A DNA stretch of 64,000 nt, taken from NCBI GenBank assembly GCA_965224275.1, contig CBDCYR010000006.1:124001-188000 (forward strand), in the 5' to 3' direction. A program made the position numbers and the translations under genes. Of this stretch, positions 35,896-43,381 are shown piece by piece; position 1 is the first letter of the stretch; every line of letters begins with the position of its first letter. The notes below the pieces were generated by a model that did not search any database, was not told where the DNA came from, and saw only the letters and a list, made by a program, of their open reading frames with translations. Source of the stretch: CAUZWH01 sp965224275. Lineage in GTDB: Bacteria > Pseudomonadota > Alphaproteobacteria > SHVV01.

Positions 35896-36711
35896 TCAAG
35901 TGAAGTACTCGTCGAACTCGGCGTTGGCTCGGTCGAGATCCTGTTTCTGCCCGATGTCACACCAGTAACCATCGAGCTTGTGGACGGCAACGCGCTCACC
36001 GCCTTCCATCAGCCCGGCCAACACCTGCGGCATATCCACAGGCTCGCCATCACCCAACGTACGCACCGCGTTTGGGCTCAGCACATAGATGCCCGCGTTG
36101 ATGAAGTAGCTCTGCGTCGGCTTCTCTGAGATTGCACACAAGTAGCCGGACTCGGATTCCACCACGCCATAGGGAATTGAAATATGTTGTTCTCGCACAC
36201 ACACCGTCGCGCAGGCCCCGCTTGCCTTGTGGGAACCGAGCAGTTGAACAAAGTCGAGATCAGTAAGAACGTCGGCATTCATCACCAGGATTGGTGACTT
36301 CGGCTCTTCCGGCAGCAGCGATATGGCGCCGGCAGTGCCCAGCGGTGCGTTCTCACGCAGATATCGGATCTCGATGCCCCAATCAGCGCCGTTGCCGAAA
36401 TAGTTTTCTATCATCTCGCCGAGATAGTTGACCGAGAGCCAAATGCGACCCAATCCCTGGGCTGCAAAATTGCTTACGATGGTATCGATGATCGGACGCG
36501 ATCCAACCTCGAGCAGCGGCTTGGGACGCGCATCGGTCAACGGTGCGAGTCGTTTGCCGTTTCCGCCTGCCATCAGAACAACCTCGGCATCGCCGAAACT
36601 GGCATCTCCATGCGGGCGCACGAAAGCATCCGAATCGGGCCAAACGCGCTTACGCGTATTTGCTCCGGAATGCTGGTTGACTGGCTCTAAAACGTCGTAC
36701 GTCAAAGCCAC
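35896..36711 (-). CDS. Sugar-1-phosphate nucleotidyltransferase (PtmE-like)
   Basis: Makes a nucleotide-activated sugar; in Campylobacter-type legionaminic acid synthesis PtmE makes GDP-GlcNAc/GlcN donors. The 271-aa protein has the nucleotide-binding loop VVLMAGGNGKRLAPLTDARPKPLLEV, VNYLGEMIENYFGNG, the metal aspartate region ILVMNADVLTDLDF, and FINAGIYVLSP. About 40 residues precede the usual start of the fold, while the N-terminal CBS pair of full-length PtmE is absent. It overlaps legI by four bases and follows legB, so the pathway assignment comes mostly from context. Confidence 0.82.
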   Translation of the reverse strand: MALTYDVLEPVNQHSGANTRKRVWPDSDAFVRPHGDASFGDAEVVLMAGGNGKRLAPLTDARPKPLLEVGSRPIIDTIVSNFAAQGLGRIWLSVNYLGEMIENYFGNGADWGIEIRYLRENAPLGTAGAISLLPEEPKSPILVMNADVLTDLDFVQLLGSHKASGACATVCVREQHISIPYGVVESESGYLCAISEKPTQSYFINAGIYVLSPNAVRTLGDGEPVDMPQVLAGLMEGGERVAVHKLDGYWCDIGQKQDLDRANAEFDEYFT

Positions 36712-37739
36712 GCTGTCACTCCCCGCCCTTTATGGGCAATAACGTGCGTCAGGAGTGTGTCGTACGATGGTTATTTTTTGGTTAATCGACGATTTAGATG
36801 TCGTGGCGCTCGGCGTGAAATTGCCTGAGGTTTTCGGGGGTGCGGTACCAGTCGATCGTCTCCCTTAGCCCTTCGCGCAGGCCATCAAGCCCGCCATAGG
36901 CCGGTGACCAATCGAGCAATTCGCGGGCTCGACTGTTGTCGGCCCACAAGCGTTCGACTTCGCTCTGTTTTGGTCGCAGCCGATTCTCCCGGGTTGCGAT
37001 CTCCGGCGTAATCGCCATGATTTCGCCGATTAGCGCCACCGCGTCGGCGATGGATATCTCGAAATCGCTTCCCAAATTTATCGTTTCGCCGAGCGCTATG
37101 CCCGGTTGGGATGCGGCAACCATTCCGGACACCGTGTCGCTGACGTAACTGAAGTCACGCGTCGGGTGGATCGCACCGAGTTCGACCGTCGTTCGTCCGG
37201 CGGCGAGTTGGGTGATGATTGTTGGCAGGACGGCGCGCGTGGATTGACGCGGCCCATAGGTATTAAACGGACGCGCGATGGTCACAGGTAATTCAAACGC
37301 GCGAGAAAATGACAATGCCAACTGATCCGACGCTATCTTGGTCGCCGCGTAGGGAGATTGTGCGTTGAGCGGATGATTCTCGGTGATCGGAACCGCCTGG
37401 GCGGTCCCATACACTTCACTCGTTGACGTAACCACGGTTTTTGCCACGGCCGCGTCGCGTGCCGCGGAAAGGACGTTCAGAGTGCCCGATATGTTGGTAT
37501 CGACATAGGACTGCGGGGCTTCATATGAGTAGGGGATACTGATCAACGCTGCCAGGTGAAGCACGCGGTCGCACCCAGCCACCGCCGCCCTAACGCGATC
37601 GGCATCGCGTATGTCTCCAGAGAATATTTCGACGCCCTCGAGGCGCGCCGCGTCGATGGTGTCGAGCCAACCCGCCCGACCAAACGAATTGTAAAGAACA
37701 AAAGCGCGCACTTCGTGACCATGACTCACCAGTCTCTTA

Positions 37740-38671
37740 GAGTCCGACTCGAAACTCTATGTTTGATAACAGTACCTTGCGAGCCGCCTTGTGAGGAGTC
37801 GGATGTTGGCGACAAGAATCCATGCCTGTGCGGAGGCGATTGATTTCTCCCAATCCTTGGCCAGTCGACGGCATCGGTTGAGCCAGGCGAAGGTCCTCTC
37901 GACGACCCATCGTCTGGGCAGGAGCTCGAAGCCCTGGGCGGTGTCTGAGCGCTTGATGATCTCGAGCTTCCAGCGGCCGATGTCCTCAAGGGCGCCCTCG
38001 AGTTTCGGTCCCGCGTAGGCGGCGTCGGCGAAGAGGTGACGCAGCCGGGGGAAGCGATGACGGATCGATTTGAGGACCTCGGGCGCGCCGTCGCGGTCCT
38101 GGATATCGGCTGCGTGCACGATCAGGCCGACCAGCAGGCCGAGTGTATCGGTGACGATGTGACGCTTGCGGCCCTTGATCTTCTTGCCCGCGTCATAGCC
38201 CCGAACACCACCGCTTTCCGTGGTTTTCACGCTCTGGCTGTCGATCACCCCGGCGCTCGGGCCGGCCTCGCGTCCTTCCAGCTCCCGGGCCGCCATGACC
38301 AGGTGATGGTTGATGCTCTCCAGCAGGCCGTTGGAGCGCCAGTCGTAGAAATAGCGCTGGACCGTGGAAGGCGGAGGGAAGTCGTTCGGCAACATCGCCC
38401 ACTGGCAGCCCGTCGAGGCCATGTACATGACCGCATCCATGACATGGCGCAGGTCCGTCGTCCTCGGCCGGCCGATCTTCTTGCGCGGCGGCATGAGCGG
38501 CGCGATCAACGCCCACTCTCGATCCGTCAGGTCGCTTGCGTAGCGCCCGCCACGGCGCTCATAATTCGGGCGAGTGATTTCGGTCCACATGTTGTGCCTC
38601 CTCGTTTGCTTTGACACAACCGAGTAAGCCACAACCGACTGAAATCACTCAACTAGTTTCGGGTTGGCCTC
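37740..38671 (-). mobile_element. IS5-family (IS1031-like) insertion sequence, copy C
   Basis: Third 932-bp copy, in the same orientation as copy A. Flanks are TTA (37737-37739) and TCA (38672-38674). The original legB sequence requires TCA on the plus strand, so the duplication was TCA and one copy has since mutated. It interrupts legB after codon 20. Its transposase reads in the same direction as the operon. Confidence 0.92.
37757..38590 (-). CDS. IS5-family transposase, copy C
   Basis: Intact 277-aa DDE transposase, starting MWTEITRP behind GAGGAGG. Same catalytic segments as copies A and B; it reads MPPRKKIG like A and HVMDAV like B, so it is intermediate between them. Confidence 0.93.
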   Translation of the reverse strand: MWTEITRPNYERRGGRYASDLTDREWALIAPLMPPRKKIGRPRTTDLRHVMDAVMYMASTGCQWAMLPNDFPPPSTVQRYFYDWRSNGLLESINHHLVMAARELEGREAGPSAGVIDSQSVKTTESGGVRGYDAGKKIKGRKRHIVTDTLGLLVGLIVHAADIQDRDGAPEVLKSIRHRFPRLRHLFADAAYAGPKLEGALEDIGRWKLEIIKRSDTAQGFELLPRRWVVERTFAWLNRCRRLAKDWEKSIASAQAWILVANIRLLTRRLARYCYQT

Positions 38672-38754
38672 TCAACGAGATGCGAGCCGATAAAGCCTTC
38701 GGCACCGGTAACCAGGATCTTATCGCTCATCGCGACCCGCGATTAGCACGCCGA

Positions 38755-39510
38755 TCAGGCTGCCGCCAGTTTTGATTTCAATTTGATCGCCTGGGCCGTC
38801 TTTTGAACGACCCCCGTGTTGGTCGCCGCAAGCTGCGGATCTCCAGCAAGCAATGCAACTATCTCCGGCAGTTGGAATACCTGGCCAGGCCGCTGCAGCG
38901 CTTCAACAATACGAGACGCGAGTTCAAAATCAGCGGGCTCGTCGACTGTCAATCGCAGTTCGGGTCGGGTGACACGGACGTCATCATGGGCGAGTTCGCC
39001 GCAATTGAAGAGCCCTGATTCGGTGAAGTATCCGCCCCACACCTCGGTATCGTTGGTGTCTTTGATTTGGCAAGCCCGAACCATCGCTGCGGCCGAGATA
39101 GTCGACGTAAAAGCGCCCCAGGGGAGATTGATCGATCGGGCATAGTCGTATCCGCCGGCGCTGTGAAAATCGATCAATTCGTCCATTGACACCGGATCAA
39201 CGAACGGATTGTCGGCCGTGCAACTGGCCACGAGGTCAATGCCGAATGCCGCGGCAGCGGCGGTCAAACGAGCTAGCACATCATCCGGATCGCCCCGAAA
39301 ACAGTCGATCCCGGTTTCGCCCGCGAAGCGTTCCAGCGGGTCATCTTCGACGACCGTCGAGGTACAAAGAACAACCCGGTCGATCCGCTGCGAGAGTTTC
39401 ATGCGCTCGACTAGGTAGGCGATCATCGGCCGCCCCAGGATCGGTTTGAGGACCTTGCGCGGTAACCGCGTCGACTTTAGCCGTGCCGTTATGAAACAGG
39501 CCGTATTCAT
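38755..39510 (-). CDS. SpsF-like cytidylyltransferase
   Basis: CTP_transf_3-family nucleotidyltransferase of 251 aa, like Bacillus SpsF. It starts MNTACFITARLKSTRLPRKV with the nucleotide loop, followed by GRPMIAYLVERMKLSQ, VLCTSTVVEDDPLE and SCTADNPFVDP. Its start overlaps the stop of the neuB paralogue by four bases, a pairing like spsE-spsF, and legB follows 24 bases later. It may activate the product of the adjacent synthase, giving the operon two synthase/cytidylyltransferase pairs (with legI/legF). Frame intact. Confidence 0.83.
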   Translation of the reverse strand: MNTACFITARLKSTRLPRKVLKPILGRPMIAYLVERMKLSQRIDRVVLCTSTVVEDDPLERFAGETGIDCFRGDPDDVLARLTAAAAAFGIDLVASCTADNPFVDPVSMDELIDFHSAGGYDYARSINLPWGAFTSTISAAAMVRACQIKDTNDTEVWGGYFTESGLFNCGELAHDDVRVTRPELRLTVDEPADFELASRIVEALQRPGQVFQLPEIVALLAGDPQLAATNTGVVQKTAQAIKLKSKLAAA

Positions 39511-40556
39511 TCGACGTCGTCGAGACCGATAAGATGTTGGGATTGAATATCAGACTTAAGGCGCCGCCCCAGCAACTCGGAGAGGCGCGCCGGGGGCAGA
39601 CCGAGTTCAGGCCCTCTTAACGCGACAAGATCTTCTTCACGCAGGGTGGTTCCAGCCGACAAACCACATCGCGCCACTAGGCTCTTCTTTGAATAGACGC
39701 GATAGCGCTGCTCTTCCTCGCTAAACGCGCGTGGAACGCCGGATCCGCGCGCAACCTCAATTTCGCGGATCATGTCAACGAAGACCATAAATTCGTCGGG
39801 ATTGAGCGCGGCTTCGTGGTCGGCACCCGCACGGGCACGATCATGAGTGATGTGTTTCTCGATAATGTCAGCGCCCATACCGATCGCCGCAGCCGGCAAC
39901 CAGAAAGCGCCGCCAAGCTCGGCGCCCGTGTGGTCCTGATACCCAATCGGCAACTCGAAGAGTTCACGAAGCTTCATCATCAGCGCGAGATCGATCGCGT
40001 CGGTCGGAGTCGGAAATGCCTGGTAGCCATACATCAGCCAGACCTCGGAGTCAGAAGCGCCGCGAATCCAACCGAGCGCCGCGTCAATCTCCGAAATCGT
40101 CGACGCGCCGATACTGAGATCGATGCGTCGCTCCGTTGTCGCAACATAGTCGACCAAGTTTGGGTTCGCGAGATCGGCGCTATGCAGTTTGTAGGCATCA
40201 ACAGCCAATGTTTCGGTAAAATCGACACTCGCCTGCTCATACACGCAAGCGATTATCGCCATCTCCGGCCATCGCGCTCGAACATAATGGGAAAGTTCAC
40301 GCCATTCCGAGCGCTCCAATTCGAGCTTTTTGACATCATCAAAGGCCGGGTGGTGGCCCACCATCATGTCTTCGAGTTGCCAAATCTGGAATTGAATCGC
40401 ATTGGCGCCAGCCGCACCGGCGCCATCAACGATCCGACGCGCGAGCGCTGGATCACCGTCGTGCGAACACGCCATTTCGGCGATCACATAAGGCTTGTCC
40501 AGCTCTGCCGGAGAGGCTGAGGCAGCCTCGAATGAGAGGACTTCGTTAATCGCCAT
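39507..40556 (-). CDS. NeuB-family nonulosonic acid synthase paralogue (SpsE-like)
   Basis: PEP-dependent sugar acid synthase of 349 aa. Features: YVIAEMACSHDGDPALARRI, IQFQIWQLEDMMVG, LPIGYQDHTGAELGG, IEKHITHDRARAGADHEAAL, and the C-terminal SAF/antifreeze-like domain RYRVYSKKSLVARCGLSAGT. The frame is intact, unlike legI. The substrate-pocket residues differ from LegI (GYQDHT instead of GYSDHT), so it may make a different nonulosonic acid. Cotranslated with the SpsF-like gene. About 100 bases separate it from the deacetylase upstream. Confidence 0.85.
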   Translation of the reverse strand: MAINEVLSFEAASASPAELDKPYVIAEMACSHDGDPALARRIVDGAGAAGANAIQFQIWQLEDMMVGHHPAFDDVKKLELERSEWRELSHYVRARWPEMAIIACVYEQASVDFTETLAVDAYKLHSADLANPNLVDYVATTERRIDLSIGASTISEIDAALGWIRGASDSEVWLMYGYQAFPTPTDAIDLALMMKLRELFELPIGYQDHTGAELGGAFWLPAAAIGMGADIIEKHITHDRARAGADHEAALNPDEFMVFVDMIREIEVARGSGVPRAFSEEEQRYRVYSKKSLVARCGLSAGTTLREEDLVALRGPELGLPPARLSELLGRRLKSDIQSQHLIGLDDVE

Positions 40557-40655
40557 GGTACCTGCAAAGCTGTGAGCGGACCGTCTCCAGTGATACCCAG
40601 ATTACGGTTAGAAAAGCGTTAAGCACTTGCACATTGCTCGCATGTTGGGCGTGAT

Positions 40656-41318
40656 CTAGCGACTTTCCCGCACCACCATGAATGCTTCTGCGGCTTCGCT
40701 GCCGACTGTGCTGCCGCGCACCCTGGCCTGCGCTCGCACGATTTCTCCACTACGCGGGAAAGGACTGTTTGTAACCTCTCCCCGATAGAGATTAAGCGCC
40801 TCAATCTTGCCGTCGAGAAACTCCGTGATATCGACAAAGAGAGTTGGGCGAAACCCCTCGCAACCAAATCCAAACTCGGTTTCAGACAATGTCTCGTAGG
40901 CGTATAGGCGCTTCACAGAGGGGTAGCGGAACCATTTGGCGCAGGCGAGAGTGGCCTGGAAGATCACGGCATGATCGCTGTGCGCATCGCCTTCGAAAGG
41001 GACGTAGACCGTATCCGGCCGCGTTTCCGTGAACACGCGGCCGATCCCGCGGACCACGTCACGCCTCGGCACCACGTCGAGTTCGGTGGCGGGGAAACCA
41101 AGACGGTGAACGCTGGCAAAATCATAATGCGCGGTCACCGCGGCGATCTCGTCCTCGCGCGCGGCGATCGATGTGTTATCAAAACCGGCAGCGCGGGTCA
41201 TCGTTGTGGCGACCAGCCAATGGACTTCGTCGGCGGCCGCGCTGTGACGAAGCAGAGTGCCGCCGCAGCCGAGTGTCTCATCGTCCGGGTGGGGTGCAAT
41301 AACTGCAACAGACGTCAT
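40656..41318 (-). CDS. PIG-L family deacetylase
   Basis: Zinc-dependent N-deacetylase of the GlcNAc-PI/LmbE family, 220 aa. The metal motif APHPDDETLGCGG begins at residue 9 and HSDHAVIFQATL supplies the third ligand. The ATG at 41318 overlaps the stop of the formyltransferase gene by four bases; a longer in-frame start at 41387 would overlap that gene by 70 bases. Coupling with a formyltransferase suggests that an N-acetyl group is removed and replaced by N-formyl on a sugar (inference). Confidence 0.85.
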   Translation of the reverse strand: MTSVAVIAPHPDDETLGCGGTLLRHSAAADEVHWLVATTMTRAAGFDNTSIAAREDEIAAVTAHYDFASVHRLGFPATELDVVPRRDVVRGIGRVFTETRPDTVYVPFEGDAHSDHAVIFQATLACAKWFRYPSVKRLYAYETLSETEFGFGCEGFRPTLFVDITEFLDGKIEALNLYRGEVTNSPFPRSGEIVRAQARVRGSTVGSEAAEAFMVVRESR

Positions 41319-42205
41319 AGGTAGCAGCCGCGTCGCGGTAATTCCGGGAACTCGTGCTGAATTACCCGGACAGTACCATCGCCGCATTTCACAATGATCT
41401 CACTACGGTCGACGCCGACGACTTTGCCGGGCTCGATGTTGCACGGTGCCGTAGGGCCGATCTCAGCTCTCCAAACCTTGACGTCACCGTGGCCGGTTTC
41501 GCAGTGAGCCCCGACATACGGATGAGACAAGCCGCGTACGAGGTTGTAGATCCCATAGGCCGGCATACGCCAATCGATACGCCCATCGGCCGCGCCACGC
41601 TTGCGCCAAGAGCTCGCTTGGGCCGGGTCCTGCGTCCGTAGGACAACCCGGCCATCGGCTAGCTCGCTCGCCAATTTCGCAAGCTGGCGACAGGCAGCCT
41701 CGCTGATTTTTGCGTATAGATCAGCCGCATAGTCGGATTGCTCTATGGCGACCGATTCCTGACTCAAAATCGGACCCGAGTCCGCCCCTTCCTCCATCAG
41801 AAAAAACTTCGACGCCGTTTCGGATAAGCCCAGCGTTAGTGCCCAGATCAACGGATGGCGACCGCGGTTGGCTGGAAGCGCTGCCGGGTGAAAGCCAATC
41901 GCCCCGAGCGGCGCAATCTCGATCGCTTCGCGAGGCAGAAGTTTCGACCAGCCGAAACAAAAGACCACGTCTGCCCGGCAATCGCGGAGGAACCCGATGA
42001 GCGCTTGTTCGCCGTCGTCGTCGGCATAAAGCCAGCGCGCATTGGTTTTAGCTGCCAGCTCTGCAAGGTCACGAAAATCGCTATTGACGGGTGACCGCCG
42101 ACGCGTCACGACGCCCACAATGTCGACTTGCGGCAGGTCAATTAGGTGGGCCAAGAGCATGTGGCTCATTTCAACGCAGCCGATGAATACAACGCGTAGG
42201 GTCAT
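41315..42205 (-). CDS. Sugar N-formyltransferase-like protein
   Basis: A 296-aa protein with a formyltransferase N-terminal domain: VVFIGCVEMSHMLLAHLI, VVFCFGWSKLLPREAIEI, GFHPAALPANRGRHPLIW and MEEGADSGPILSQ with the catalytic D. The usual N of the N-x-H pair is replaced by G (GFH), as in several sugar formyltransferase relatives. The C-terminal region (GRIDWRMPAYGIYNLVRGLS, then YVGAHCETG) resembles the FMT C-terminal domain. It couples to legG upstream and to the deacetylase downstream by four-base overlaps. A role on a nonulosonic acid precursor is likely; a tRNA role is unlikely. Confidence 0.82.
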   Translation of the reverse strand: MTLRVVFIGCVEMSHMLLAHLIDLPQVDIVGVVTRRRSPVNSDFRDLAELAAKTNARWLYADDDGEQALIGFLRDCRADVVFCFGWSKLLPREAIEIAPLGAIGFHPAALPANRGRHPLIWALTLGLSETASKFFLMEEGADSGPILSQESVAIEQSDYAADLYAKISEAACRQLAKLASELADGRVVLRTQDPAQASSWRKRGAADGRIDWRMPAYGIYNLVRGLSHPYVGAHCETGHGDVKVWRAEIGPTAPCNIEPGKVVGVDRSEIIVKCGDGTVRVIQHEFPELPRRGCYL

Positions 42206-43381
42206 TCGGCGGCCAGCGCTAACTCAAAGAAGCGTTTGTCGAGGATATTCTCCAGCGGGTAGGTCCTCAGGATCTCGGCGATCCGATCCGAGGATCCGCC
42301 GCTCCCGAATGGCGATTGACGCTCGGCCGCGAGCGCTTGAAACGAGGGGCTGAGTGCCTTCGCAATTGCGGTGGCGATCGAATCGGCCGACTCAGCGCAA
42401 TCGATCACCGACGGTGCGCGCAAGCGCCCGCGCTGGCGCTCGCCAATATTAACCGTGGGCGTACCGGTGGTCGGCGCCTCAATAATCCCGCTCGAGGAAT
42501 TGCCAACCACCACCGCGGCGAGTGTCAAGGCACCCAGATAATTCCGTTGACCCAGCGACGCCGTCAGGCAGACGTGCTCGTGGTTGCGTACGGCGTAAGC
42601 ATCGAGCTGTGTGTTGATGCGGCGCCCAAACGGATCGGCATTCGATTTGGTGATCAGGACGTTGAGATCGGCGAAACGATCGAGCGCTGCCAAGAGATTG
42701 GCTACCGACGCCTCTGGTCCGCTGCGCTCCAAAGTAGCGGGGTGGTAGGTAACCACTACGAACCGCTTGCCAAGTTGAAATTCGACCGCGCTTTCGAGCT
42801 CTGCGATGGTTGGCGGGGTTTGGTTGATAATGTTGTCGAGCCCAGGTGCGCCGACATTGAAAACGCGAGCGGGGTGCTCGCCAAGCTGAATCACTCGGCT
42901 CCGATAAGTTTCCGCGGTGGTGAAATGGAGTTGCGCCATTTTCGTAATTGCTTGGCGTATAGCTTCGTCGATCAACCCTTCGGTAGCTTCGCCGCCGTGG
43001 ATGTGGGCGATCGGAATCTTCAACACCATCGCTGCTTGTGCGAGCGCAAGAGCTTCGTAGCGATCACCGAGGACCACGACGATATCGGGCTGGAGCGCTT
43101 CGAGGGTCTGAGCGTAGCGGATAGTGCCAAGACCAAGCGACGTCGCAACCGCAACAGGCGTATCCGCTGAAAGCACCATTTCGACTTGTGCGGCCGCACG
43201 AAGTCCGTCGGCCTCGAGCAGTTTGGCGGTGTCGCCAAACTTCACTGCAAAGATGGGAGCCGGAAACGAGAATTTGGAGCGCGACGTCGGGCTCGGCGTC
43301 TAGCCCTTTCATCAGCCATAGCAATAGCCCGTAGTCGGCTCGGCTACCCGTAAATACGCATATCTTTCTTACCGCGGTCAT
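42202..43381 (-). pseudogene. legG: Hydrolysing UDP-sugar 2-epimerase (LegG/NeuC-like), frameshifted
   Basis: Converts the diamino sugar nucleotide into the free 2-epimer used by the synthase. The start MTAVRKICVFTGSRADYGLL (ATG 43381, overlapping the TPR stop) reads in one frame to about 43250. The rest, FGDTAKLLEADGL to VVVLGDRYEALALAQAAM, HIHGGEATEGLIDEAIR and VVGNSSSGIIEAP, is in another frame. A single extra G at about 43246 (AGTGAAGTTTGG) explains the break; removing it gives one 392-aa protein. A truncated GTG-start product without the nucleotide-binding N-terminus is unlikely to work. Could be a sequencing error. Confidence 0.82.

Larger units (their letters stand above)
33426..35899 (-). 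pseudogene. legI: Nonulosonic acid synthase (LegI/NeuB family), split by an IS110-family element
   Basis: NeuB-family enzymes condense PEP with a 6-carbon sugar to give a 9-carbon sialic-acid-like sugar. The N-terminal piece (35603-35899) encodes VIAEAGVNHNGSLDLAL and IVKFQTFIADRL; the C-terminal piece (33426-34238) encodes GIEFLSTPFDEQSIDVLVDL, KIPSGEITN, YSDHTRGI and EKHLTLDR, then a SAF-type tail. Excising 34239-35602 restores one frame (...HRRII joined to HCATRG...), 369 aa. As it stands neither half can be active. Its start overlaps the ptmE-like stop by four bases. Confidence 0.85.
36794..38730 (-). pseudogene. legB: LegB-type NAD-dependent 4,6-dehydratase, split by IS5-family copy C
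   Basis: Short-chain dehydrogenase that makes the 4-keto-6-deoxy sugar nucleotide used by LegC. The first 19-20 codons (38672-38730) encode MSDKILVTGAEGFIGSHLVE with the GxxGxxG NAD motif. The rest (36794-37736) continues RLVSHGHEVRAFVLYNSF, HLAALISIPYSYEAPQSYVD, TSTSEVYGTAQ, SPYAATKIASDQLA (YxxxK) and RPFNTYGPRQSTRAV, all typical of LegB. Removing the IS restores GTT GAG AGA CTG in frame, about 333 aa. Without the NAD motif the remaining frame should not be functional. Confidence 0.88.
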
